A DNA stretch of 64,000 nucleotides from UBA9655 sp963704475 (GTDB lineage Bacteria > Pseudomonadota > Alphaproteobacteria > UBA9655), in NCBI GenBank assembly GCA_963704475.1, contig OY969900.1:992001-1056000 (forward strand). Direction: 5' to 3'. The translations under genes and the position numbers were made by a program. How positions within the stretch are numbered: position 1 is the first letter of the stretch; each line of letters begins with the position of its first letter. Of this stretch, positions 32,974-40,700 are shown piece by piece. Under the pieces are notes generated by a model. It worked only from the letters and a program-made list of their open reading frames with translations, did no database searches and was not told where the DNA came from.

Positions 32974-33547
32974 TTTTGATATTCTCGCCCGTACTCTTTA
33001 TGGTGAAGCGCGCGGTGAATACGCTACGGTGGGCGTTTCCGCCTTTATTGCTGTTGGGAACGTGATTCTCAATCGGGTTAAAGGCCATAAAAAATATGGT
33101 CTTACCGTAACGGAGGTTTGCTTAAAACCGCGCCAGTTTTCTTGCTGGGATCAGGGAGATCCAAACCGGTCTCTTATCCAAGAAGAAGATCTTGAAAAGG
33201 ATCCTCTTTTTAGAATTACACAAACAGTTGCTAAAAAAGTAGCCCTTAATCTGTGGCCGGATTTAACCCGAGGGGCGGACCATTATCACGCTACCTCTGT
33301 CAAACCCTATTGGGCAAAAGCAAGTAAAGTACGAGTCCGATTGGGGAGACATGTGTTTTACAGGCTTCAGGACTCAGGGTATCAGGGGTCAGGAAACAGA
33401 GATCAGAAACAGGGATCAGGAAACAGAGATCAGAAACAGGGATCAGGAAACAGAGATCAGAATCAGGGGTCAGGAAACAGAGATCAGAAACAGGGATCAG
33501 GATTGTCTTCTTTCCTGACTCCTGATACCCTGACCCCTGGCTCCTGA
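32960..33547 (+). CDS. Cell wall hydrolase, SleB family, with a repeat-encoded tail
   Basis: A 195-residue protein. Residues 1-135 or so form a SleB/Hydrolase_2 domain: LARTLYGEARGE with the catalytic Glu, AVGNVILNRVKG, VCLKPRQFSCWDQGDPNR and GADHYHATSVKPYWA. It cleaves peptidoglycan glycan strands; here it is likely the lysis or penetration enzyme of the phage cluster. The C-terminal 55 residues are a low-complexity GSGNRDQK repeat, translated from family F tandem DNA repeats, and are not part of the family. The holin gene follows. Confidence 0.9.
   Translation: MTDHDFDILARTLYGEARGEYATVGVSAFIAVGNVILNRVKGHKKYGLTVTEVCLKPRQFSCWDQGDPNRSLIQEEDLEKDPLFRITQTVAKKVALNLWPDLTRGADHYHATSVKPYWAKASKVRVRLGRHVFYRLQDSGYQGSGNRDQKQGSGNRDQKQGSGNRDQNQGSGNRDQKQGSGLSSFLTPDTLTPGS
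33362..33545. repeat. Family F tandem repeats inside sleB
   Basis: Units of about 27 bp containing CAGGAAACAGAGATCAGAAA are repeated four times, closed by a facing TCCTGACTCCTGATACCCTGACC arm. Confidence 0.9.
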
Positions 33548-33548
33548 C

Positions 33549-34082
33549 ATGTCTTTTCCCTTCTTCCCTTTTGCTGCTGCTCTTTCAGAGTTTGCACCCA
33601 TTATTGGTCGGTGGATCAATGGAGAGCAAGGCGAAAAGGTCGCCCATAAAGTTGTTGATATTGCCCACAATGTGACGGGTGAAAAGGAAGCGTCTCAGAT
33701 TTTTCAGGCCCTCAAAGCCGACCCGCAAGTGCTTATCCAATTTCAGCAAGCAGTTCTGAAGCTGGATCAAGAGCTGGAAATGGCTGACTATAAAGATCGG
33801 GAAAGCGCGCGCCTTCGTGATATTGCCCTTGCAAATGCAGGGCGAGTCAACTTACGCGCTGATATTATGGTGATTTCAGCAGCCCTTGGCCTGATTGCGT
33901 GTCTTCTGACCATTACTATTTATCGGATCAGTTTGCCGGGGGAAGCGGTTGGTATTATTTCAACAATCGCAGGGATTTTTGGGTCCTGTTTAAAGGATGC
34001 CTATGCCTTTGAGTTTGGGTCGTCCCGCGGGAGCAAGCTCAAGGATAGTAAGCTGTCGGCGTTATTTTTAGCAAAACAGTGA
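33549..34082 (+). CDS. 3TM holin of the gene-transfer-agent release type
   Basis: A 177-residue protein of the family described as holin of 3TMs for gene-transfer release (PF11351). Evidence: ALSEFAPIIGRWINGEQGEKVA at the N-terminus, QFQQAVLKLDQELEMADYKDRESAR, and the membrane part INLRADIMV-like NLRADIMVISAALGLIACLL, then EAVGIISTIAGIFGSCLKDAYAFEFGSSRGSK. It lets the hydrolase reach the cell wall. It starts 1 bp after the sleB stop. Retention of holin and hydrolase in an otherwise broken cluster is notable. Confidence 0.85.
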   Translation: MSFPFFPFAAALSEFAPIIGRWINGEQGEKVAHKVVDIAHNVTGEKEASQIFQALKADPQVLIQFQQAVLKLDQELEMADYKDRESARLRDIALANAGRVNLRADIMVISAALGLIACLLTITIYRISLPGEAVGIISTIAGIFGSCLKDAYAFEFGSSRGSKLKDSKLSALFLAKQ

Positions 34083-34084
34083 TC

Positions 34085-34152
34085 GGTGTAGCAGTAAGAA
34101 TCTTACCTCTCCCACAAGGGGAGAGGTAAGGATACTGCTACACTGCTACATT
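34085..34152. repeat. Octamer/family A palindrome between holin and rpmB
   Basis: GGTGTAGCAGTAAGAATCTTACC, CTCTCCCACAAGGGGAGAG and GGTAAGGATACTGCTACACTGC. Its right arm reaches the 3' end of rpmB. Confidence 0.85.
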
Positions 34153-34419
34153 GCTCACTAACTTCTTCAGCCGCCGTGCCGTTGCCGTTAGCTTCCGATT
34201 CGATGTGGATTTTAAAAACGCATCAATGCCGCCGTTTTTCTCAACGGTTCTTAACCCTGATGTGGATACCCGTAAGCGCACTTTTGTATTCAAGGCTTCG
34301 CTTACAAAAGAAGCGTGTTGAAGGTTAGGCGAAAATGTACGCCTGGACTTATTATTAGCATGAGAGACGTTATTACCGCTCATCACCTTTTTGCCTGTAA
34401 TGTCGCATTCACGAGCCAT
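34138..34419 (-). CDS. rpmB: 50S ribosomal protein L28
   Basis: 93 residues; MARECDITGKKVMSGNNVSHANNKSRRTF is the diagnostic N-terminus, followed by FSPNLQHAS, VRLRVSTSGLRTVEKNGGI and RRLKKLV. Component of the large ribosomal subunit. Length agrees with alphaproteobacterial L28. It stands alone between the phage cluster and cckA. The C-terminus (KKLVSNVAV) runs into the octamer repeat, so the last few residues may be repeat-encoded. Confidence 0.95.
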   Translation of the reverse strand: MARECDITGKKVMSGNNVSHANNKSRRTFSPNLQHASFVSEALNTKVRLRVSTSGLRTVEKNGGIDAFLKSTSNRKLTATARRLKKLVSNVAV

Positions 34420-34780
34420 CGTACTGATCCTTACTTTAATTCTTATCTTTTTTTACGTGATGTCCAAGAAAAGGTCAAGAGTAATTCATCACATCCTTGT
34501 CATCCTCGAGTTAGGAATGCTTTGTTTTCGTTAGAAAACATTAGTATTCCTTCATTGAGGATCTTGCCTCCATTAACGAGATCCTCGATGAAGAAGTCCT
34601 AAAATTTGCTTCGCAAATTAAGGACGTCTAGCTCGAGTACAACACAGGGTCAGGGTAGACGTAGTGAATAATTACGATCAAGGAAACTCCTTCTCTTCTT
34701 CGCGTAAAAATCTTTTTGTTTGACTTTTTGGGGTAGTTGTTGAGAAACTATTTGGGAAAAATAAAAAGAAAATAAATAAA
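34420..34780. other. Gene-free rpmB-cckA intergenic region with hairpin repeats
   Basis: Contains GATCCTCGATGAAGAAGTCC and AATTTGCTTCGCAAATT hairpin words (34495-34640), which recur at 62165-62225, and words shared with 24483-24545 and 45114-45225. It probably also holds the divergent promoters of rpmB and cckA, but I could not single out hexamers. No gene seen. Confidence 0.6.
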
Positions 34781-37237
34781 GTGCAGATAAGACTTCAGGC
34801 ATCTTTAAAACATCTTTTGACAGCAACCTCTCCTCATTTTCAGGGACTAGGGCTTATAGGAGCTCTTTGCCTTGCCAATGTTGCGTTGATCGTCCTTTTA
34901 GGCGGAGTGATGGCAGCCCTTTCGGGACAACATGAATTCTTTCCCTTCGTCATTCTTATGGCGGGAAGTGCGGCAGGGATGATTATTTTATTGTTTGTGA
35001 AGCTTGAAAAGCTGAACTTAGCAACGAAAAAACAGCAAATAGAATCCATCGCTTATGAAAAAGTTTTAACACCTCTTCTTATTTTTACTCCCGACCTGCA
35101 TTTTTCTTATGGCAATAAAAAAGCCAGTGAGGAATGCTGGTGGGCCGAAAGTCTTGCAATACTTAAAAGTGCTGTTATTTCTGAAGACAGTCAAGAAGCT
35201 TTGGCGCGTCTTCTGGATGGCCTCCATCGGTCTATAGACGTTATAGAAACCCTGCGTCTTGCGCGGGGAGATCAGACAGAAATATGGCGCATTCATAGCC
35301 TTCCTCTCGGCAAACAGGCCTTGTGGCATTGCTATAATATGAGCTCTGAGAAAAGTGAGCAGTCAACATACCTTTCTCAAATCAACGCCCTTACCTTGCT
35401 GATGGATTCTGCGCCTGAGGGAGTATTTTCCCTCACTGACAAGGGGCTTATAGCATTCTGCAACGAAAAATTTGCAGGCTGGTTAGGGTACGATCGATCC
35501 GAGATGGTGGGAGCTCCTCTTGCAAAATTCATTGCAAAATCGCGGCCTCAAGACGGTCTAAAATCATTTGAGATTCAAGGAAAATGTGAATTTTTGACAT
35601 CGTCATCTCGTGTCAAAAGTGTCTTTCTGGAACAAACGCAAATTCCTTTAGAGAATGGATTCATCACCTATTCTTTGGCTCATTTGCATTCTCCTTTTGC
35701 TAATCAAAATGACTTAAGCCGCGTTTTGGATATAAGCCCCTTGCCCGTTGTGTGTTTAGATGAAAAGGGAATTATTCAAGATTCAAATATCTTATTTCGC
35801 ACTCAATGTTGGCCAAAAGGCACCTCCTCTCGGGGCGTTTCTTTCTTGGACTTTGTGGCTGATTTTCAACGAGAAGAAGTCAAAAATGCGTTTGCTGCTT
35901 TTTTAAATGGAAAAGAAGAGGTAACACCTCTTGAAATTCATTTAAAAGATGCGCGTGAGTCCATTATCTCTGCGTATCTCGCAATTCTTTCTCTTAAAAA
36001 TCAAAAAGGCCTGTTTGTTCAAATTCAGGACATCACCGAACAAAAGAGGTTTGAAAGTCAGTTGGTTCAGTCTCAAAAAATGCAGGCAGTCGGCCAGCTT
36101 GCGGGGGGGATTGCCCATGACTTTAACAACCTTTTAACGGCGATGATTGGATTTTGTGACCTTTTACTTCTCCGTCATACCCCAGGAGATCAGTCCTTTA
36201 CGGATGTCATGCAAATCAAACAAAATGCGAATCGAGCAGCAAATCTTGTCCGTCAGCTTCTTGCTTTTTCGCGTCAACAAACCCTTCAACCTAAGGTTTT
36301 GGATATTACGGAATGTTTAGCAGAGCTTTCAGCGCTTCTGCGTCGCCTTATCGGATCTAACATTGAGCTGAAGATAAAGCATGCCCGTGATTTGGGTCTT
36401 GTGCTTGTTGATCAAGGGCAATTTGAACAAGTGATCATCAATATGGCAGTAAACGCTCGGGACGTTATGGAGGGTGGTGGAACAATTACCGTTACGACTC
36501 AAAATTATGAGTTAAAAAAAGCAAAGCGGTATGGTCATGACGTTATTCCTCCTGGATCCTATGTGCTTGTGGAAATTTCTGATACAGGCACGGGGATTAA
36601 GCCAGAAATTATTGATCGTATCTTTGATCCTTTCTTTTCGACGAAAGAGGTAGGGTCAGGCACAGGTCTGGGCCTGTCAACGGTTTATGGCATTGTCAAA
36701 CAAACCGGCGGTTTCATTCATGTGAGCTCAACAGTAGGAGAAGGGACAACCTTTAGTATTTATTTGCCTCCCTATGTCTCGGATGAAGTTAAAACAGCTG
36801 CTCCTCTTACGCGAGAAAAAGCACTTCCCCAGGACTTAACAGGGTCAAGTACAATCTTACTTGTTGAAGATGAGGATGCGGTCAGACTTTTCAGCGCACG
36901 GGCGTTAAGAGGCAAAGGGTATAAAGTCATTGAAGCGATCAATGGAAGTGACGCCTTGGACTTTATGAAATCTAATGAAGAAAAAATAGACCTTATTATT
37001 TCTGATGTGGTGATGCCTCAAATGGATGGCCCAACGTTTATCAAGGAAATGAACCAACTTGATGTGAACCCCAAGGTTCTTTTTATCTCAGGCTATACCG
37101 AAGATACATTTCATAAGCAGTTGAGCGATGAAGCCAAGGTCTCGTTTCTTGCAAAACCCTTTAGTTTGAGTGATCTCGCCATGCGGGTGAAGGAAATTCT
37201 TGGGGGTGAACAGGTCGTCAGGGATGTGGCGGGGTGA
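34781..37237 (+). CDS. cckA: Hybrid sensor histidine kinase CckA
   Basis: An 818-residue kinase that controls the CtrA cell-cycle phosphorelay. Two N-terminal membrane helices (about 22-45 and 52-70) are followed by PAS domains (ALTLLMDSAPEGVFSLTDKG and LDISPLPVVCLDEKG). The HisKA box GGIAHDFNNLLTAMIGF carries His446, then HATPase motifs (NMAVNARDVMEGGG, SDTGTGIKPE, GTGLGLSTVYGIVKQ). The receiver domain has the acidic pocket VEDEDAV and phospho-acceptor Asp742 (IISDVVMPQMDG). It starts at a GTG with a poor ribosome-binding site. ChpT and CtrA are not in this window. Confidence 0.93.
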   Translation: MQIRLQASLKHLLTATSPHFQGLGLIGALCLANVALIVLLGGVMAALSGQHEFFPFVILMAGSAAGMIILLFVKLEKLNLATKKQQIESIAYEKVLTPLLIFTPDLHFSYGNKKASEECWWAESLAILKSAVISEDSQEALARLLDGLHRSIDVIETLRLARGDQTEIWRIHSLPLGKQALWHCYNMSSEKSEQSTYLSQINALTLLMDSAPEGVFSLTDKGLIAFCNEKFAGWLGYDRSEMVGAPLAKFIAKSRPQDGLKSFEIQGKCEFLTSSSRVKSVFLEQTQIPLENGFITYSLAHLHSPFANQNDLSRVLDISPLPVVCLDEKGIIQDSNILFRTQCWPKGTSSRGVSFLDFVADFQREEVKNAFAAFLNGKEEVTPLEIHLKDARESIISAYLAILSLKNQKGLFVQIQDITEQKRFESQLVQSQKMQAVGQLAGGIAHDFNNLLTAMIGFCDLLLLRHTPGDQSFTDVMQIKQNANRAANLVRQLLAFSRQQTLQPKVLDITECLAELSALLRRLIGSNIELKIKHARDLGLVLVDQGQFEQVIINMAVNARDVMEGGGTITVTTQNYELKKAKRYGHDVIPPGSYVLVEISDTGTGIKPEIIDRIFDPFFSTKEVGSGTGLGLSTVYGIVKQTGGFIHVSSTVGEGTTFSIYLPPYVSDEVKTAAPLTREKALPQDLTGSSTILLVEDEDAVRLFSARALRGKGYKVIEAINGSDALDFMKSNEEKIDLIISDVVMPQMDGPTFIKEMNQLDVNPKVLFISGYTEDTFHKQLSDEAKVSFLAKPFSLSDLAMRVKEILGGEQVVRDVAG

Positions 37238-37406
37238 ACAACAAGAAAGTCTTCTCCAATTGCAACACCAACACCAACAAAAGGCGTATTATTAAGCGAT
37301 GAGAGAAAAATGAGCTGATGTTGGGGGTAAAATAATTATTCCGAAGGAATACATTTTTTCTTAAATTAGAGAACACACTTAAGCTGATTCAATACAAGTA
37401 CTTAAC

Positions 37407-37574
37407 CGTCATTGCGAGAAGGGGCGAAGCCCCGACGAAGTAACCCAGTTAAAGATCTATTCCGCAGGAATGAAGTTGTGCAATAGATTTTTAAAAAACA
37501 AATTGCAAGCCTTTCGGGCTTGAGTATGTTTACTAGGTTGCTTCGTCGGGGCTTCGCCCCTTCTCGCAATGACG
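37407..37574. repeat. Family B long inverted repeat
   Basis: CGTCATTGCGAGAAGGGGCGAAGCCCCGACGAAG pairs with its complement at the right end; the arms contain a GGGGCGAAGCCCC sub-hairpin. It takes up most of the 344 bp cckA-MBL gap. Confidence 0.9.
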
Positions 37575-37581
37575 CTTCCCC

Positions 37582-38346
37582 TCACACCTCAATCACCAAT
37601 CCATCATAAGCGGGTTCAACGCCTTTGGGGAGGTCTTTTAAAAGTTTTTCATAGTCAAGAAGATGGGACATATGGGTTAAATAGGCGTGGCGGGGACGGA
37701 CGCGTTTGATCCACTCAAGTGTTTTTGCAAGGTGAGAATGGGTGGGGCGAGGATCCAGGGCAATACAATCCACAATCCACACTTCAACTCCTTCAAGGGC
37801 TCGGAATGCTTCTTCTCCGAATTCTACCACATCTGTTGAATACGCGATCTTTTCAAAACGATAGCCCAATGACGTGGAATACCCATGGCCTTGGGTAAAA
37901 GGTTGCACAAAAATATCCCCAACTTGAAAGGGGCCTTCAATAATATGAGGAGCCACAAACGCGCGATAAATATCTGGCGTTAATTCCTCATGAGGAAAGG
38001 CATATCCAAAGCGACTTTTTAAAAAGTCAATTGTCCCTTGATCTCCATAGAGAGGGATGGGAATCTTATGGGTGTGCAGAAAAGATCTTAAATCATCAAT
38101 GCCATGGGTATGATCTGCATGATCATGCGTATATAAAACAGCGTCAATTTTTCTTATATGGGCAGAAAGACACTGTTCCCGCAAATCTGGAGAGGTATCG
38201 ACAAGAAGCGTTGTGTCCTTTTTTTTGACAGAAATTGAGGCACGGCGTCGCTTGTTTTTTGGATTGTGCGGGTCGCACCTCCCCCATTCTCCTGTGATGA
38301 GAGGGACGCCGCCTGAAGCTCCGCAGCCTAATATTGTTACACGCAT
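37582..38346 (-). CDS. MBL-fold metal-dependent hydrolase (PhnP-like)
   Basis: A 254-residue metallo-beta-lactamase-fold phosphodiesterase. It opens MRVTILGCGASGGVPLITGEWGRC; the metal motif is YTHDHADHTHGIDDLR near residues 92-107; further ligands are in FTQGHGYSTSLGYRF, YSTDV and AYLTHMSHLLDY. Homologues beside tatD are common in alphaproteobacteria, usually downstream of metG. Here the metG-tatD-MBL set has been split, with tatD upstream and metG 22 kb away. Substrate unknown; PhnP itself acts on cyclic ribose phosphates. Confidence 0.88.
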   Translation of the reverse strand: MRVTILGCGASGGVPLITGEWGRCDPHNPKNKRRRASISVKKKDTTLLVDTSPDLREQCLSAHIRKIDAVLYTHDHADHTHGIDDLRSFLHTHKIPIPLYGDQGTIDFLKSRFGYAFPHEELTPDIYRAFVAPHIIEGPFQVGDIFVQPFTQGHGYSTSLGYRFEKIAYSTDVVEFGEEAFRALEGVEVWIVDCIALDPRPTHSHLAKTLEWIKRVRPRHAYLTHMSHLLDYEKLLKDLPKGVEPAYDGLVIEV

Positions 38347-38365
38347 ATAACACCCTTCTGAATTT

Positions 38366-38588
38366 TACCTCTCCCCTTGTGGGAGAGGTCGCCGCAAAGC
38401 TGCGGGTGAGGGGTATATTTATTATATATTTTTCTGAATGTTAAAAGCATTTTTATTTCTATTCTATTTTTACTTATTACTAATACCCCTCACCCGCAGC
38501 TTTGCTGCGACCTCTCCCACAAGGGGAGAGGTGAAGACCCTCACCCGCTCCCCTTCGGGATCGCGACCTCTCCCACAAGGGGAGAGGT
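38366..38588. repeat. Three family A palindromes
   Basis: 38366-38413 and 38486-38532 form a facing pair around 72 AT-rich bp; a third copy (38537-38588) encodes the C-terminus and stop of tatD. Confidence 0.9.
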
Positions 38589-39377
38589 AAAGTTGATACC
38601 CTTTACCTTTGAAAAAAGGGTTAAGAAATTTTGAGTTGTGTGCTTTGCAATCGTCTCAAGACTCACGTCTTTTACGTCTGCGAGTTTCTGAGCTGTTTCT
38701 ATCATAAACGCAGGCTCATTTGATTTTCCGCGGTAAGGTTCAGGCGCAAGGTACGGCGCGTCGGTTTCCAAGAGCAACCTCTCCAAAGGAACGTCTTTTA
38801 AAATGTCCCTTAAATCTTGTGCCCTTTTGAAGGTGAAAATCCCTGAAACAGAAATATAAAACCCAAGCTCTAAGGCTTGATCTCTAAGCCAGGCACTCCC
38901 TGAAAAACAATGCATTACTCCACGTGCCTTCTCTTGTCCGATCGTCTTTAAAAGATCAATGGTGTCTGCTTCTGCGTCCCGTGTATGCACAATAAGAGGA
39001 AGATCTTGATCGCAGGCGGCCTCAATATGGGCTTGAAAGGCTAGATGCTGCTTTTCTTTAGGGCTGTGTGCATAGTAATAATCAAGACCTGTTTCTCCAA
39101 ATCCTACCAATTTTGGATGGCGCGCTTCTTTTGTGAGGTATGTGTAAAGCTCTTGTGAGGGAAGAGTTTTGTCAGCTTCATGGGGATGGACACCCGCGGT
39201 GAAAAAGACGTTCTCGTGCGTTTCAGCTATTTTTTTAAGGAGGGGAATTTTCCCAAGTTCTGTACAAATCGTCAGAAATGTTTTCACCCCTTTATCGTGA
39301 GCCCGGTTAAGTGTGCCCTTTATATCACTCACCATCGGTTCATAATCTAAATGGCAGTGGCTGTCGATGAGAAACAT
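38541..39377 (-). CDS. tatD: TatD family DNase/hydrolase with repeat-encoded C-terminus
   Basis: A 278-residue TIM-barrel metal-dependent hydrolase (3'-5' DNase). Family marks are IDSHCHLDYEPM at the N-terminus, FTAGVHPHEAD, GFGETGLDYYYA, LPLIVHTRDAE, VMHCFSGS, and LLLETDAPYLAPEPYRGK. The last 14 residues (TSPLVGEVAIPKGSG) and the stop codon lie in a family-A repeat; the native end is probably shortly after LFSKVKGI. The gene precedes the MBL hydrolase in the same direction. Confidence 0.9.
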   Translation of the reverse strand: MFLIDSHCHLDYEPMVSDIKGTLNRAHDKGVKTFLTICTELGKIPLLKKIAETHENVFFTAGVHPHEADKTLPSQELYTYLTKEARHPKLVGFGETGLDYYYAHSPKEKQHLAFQAHIEAACDQDLPLIVHTRDAEADTIDLLKTIGQEKARGVMHCFSGSAWLRDQALELGFYISVSGIFTFKRAQDLRDILKDVPLERLLLETDAPYLAPEPYRGKSNEPAFMIETAQKLADVKDVSLETIAKHTTQNFLTLFSKVKGINFTSPLVGEVAIPKGSG

Positions 39378-39423
39378 CTATTCTCTTCCTTTATTTTCTC
39401 TTTGGTCTTATACTCATTTGTCT

Positions 39424-39578
39424 TCAGTGTAGCAGTGTAACGGTGTAACAGTAAGCAAAAAAAAGACAAGGAAAAATAACATGTTTTGTCCACAAAGACT
39501 TTCTCATTATCGTTACGCTGCTGCACCGTCACATCGCTATACAGCCACACCACTATGCAGCTACACTGCTACACTGCT
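39424..39578. repeat. Octamer repeats spanning the RND adaptor start
   Basis: GTGTAGCAGTGTAACGGTGT (left arm) and CTACACTGCTACACTGCTGT (right arm). The right arm is translated as part of the adaptor signal sequence. Confidence 0.85.
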
Positions 39579-40686
39579 GTGCCTTCTCTTCTGTCTCTCA
39601 AGCGTCGAGGCGCAGATGCCGATGCTCCCTCAAGCGGTTGTCCTTACGGAGGTTAAGGAAGGCTGTCTCAAAGAGTGTACGGTAAGTGTCGGGACATTCA
39701 CCCCCTATAATGATGTAACCGTAAAAGCTGAAAGTGCAGGGCATATAGATGCCGTTCATTTTCATGAGGGGGACAGCGTTAAAGAAAATCAAAAACTTTT
39801 TAGCCTGAATGCTAAGGAACAAGTTGCGAAAGTAAAAAAAGCCGCAGCAGCTCTGAAGGTCAGCAAAAGTAGCTTAGCCCGTAAAGCAAAGCTAAGGGCA
39901 CAAGACTTTATAAGCGCTGCCGATCTTGAACGCGCAGAAGCAGACGTTGAAACTAATAGCGCTGAACTTGAACTTGCAAAAGAAGAGTTGAGTAAGACTA
40001 AAATTGTGGCTCCTTTTTCAGGGGTTTTATCGATGAAAAAGGTTTCAAAGGGCGCTTATGTTGCTTCAGGAGATGAGCTTGTAAGACTTCAAGATCTTGA
40101 TCCCATGCGTTTGGTCTTTCAGCTCCCTCAAACGGAACTAGGGATGATAAAAGTAGGAGATCCTGTAACGGCTATGACTGATGCTTATCCAGATCAAACG
40201 TTTGAAGGAAAGATTGAGGCCATTGACCCAAGCGTAAATGAAAAAACGCGGAGCGTTATGGTTTATGCCACTTTTGACAATAAAGATAAACGTCTCATTC
40301 CTGGCCTTTACGCGCAGGTCTCCCCCAAAGCGTCTCCTCACCAAAAGGGGGCCACCTCTCTTCTTGTACCAGAACAAGCGCTTCTTGCCCGTCCCGAGGG
40401 CCCAGCGGTCTATAAAAAAGTGGGAGACAAGGCCGTTTTAACAAGAGTCACCTTAGGCACCCGCACAAATGATCAAGCAGAAGTTCTCTCAGGCCTTCAG
40501 ATGGGAGATGAGATTGTCCTTGAAGGGCAGGATAAGATCCATGATGGAGATGTGATTGTGGGAGAAAAAGGGCCACACTCAAAGGATTTCAAGGAGTCGG
40601 GTAGGCGCCCGAGTGGTGAGTCCGATGAGCGTATTCTTATACGTGACAGAGGACGAATCCCGACGGGCAACGACCCCGGAACTTGA
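39481..40686 (+). CDS. RND efflux periplasmic adaptor (membrane fusion protein)
   Basis: A 401-residue AcrA/HlyD-type adaptor linking an inner-membrane RND pump to an outer-membrane channel. The body shows the lipoyl/hairpin layout: VKAESAGHIDAVHFHEGDSVKENQKLF, coiled-coil KKAAAALKVSKSSLARKAKLRAQDFI, KTKIVAPFSGVLSMKKVSKGAYV, then the beta-barrel FQLPQTELGMIKVGDPV. AAGGA precedes the ATG. The N-terminal segment YTATPLCSYTATLLC is translated octamer repeat forming part of the hydrophobic leader. The C-terminal 30 residues (RRPSGESDERILIRDR...) are also unlike the family. Confidence 0.88.
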   Translation: MFCPQRLSHYRYAAAPSHRYTATPLCSYTATLLCLLFCLSSVEAQMPMLPQAVVLTEVKEGCLKECTVSVGTFTPYNDVTVKAESAGHIDAVHFHEGDSVKENQKLFSLNAKEQVAKVKKAAAALKVSKSSLARKAKLRAQDFISAADLERAEADVETNSAELELAKEELSKTKIVAPFSGVLSMKKVSKGAYVASGDELVRLQDLDPMRLVFQLPQTELGMIKVGDPVTAMTDAYPDQTFEGKIEAIDPSVNEKTRSVMVYATFDNKDKRLIPGLYAQVSPKASPHQKGATSLLVPEQALLARPEGPAVYKKVGDKAVLTRVTLGTRTNDQAEVLSGLQMGDEIVLEGQDKIHDGDVIVGEKGPHSKDFKESGRRPSGESDERILIRDRGRIPTGNDPGT

Positions 40687-40700
40687 AAGGCGAAGAGTAA

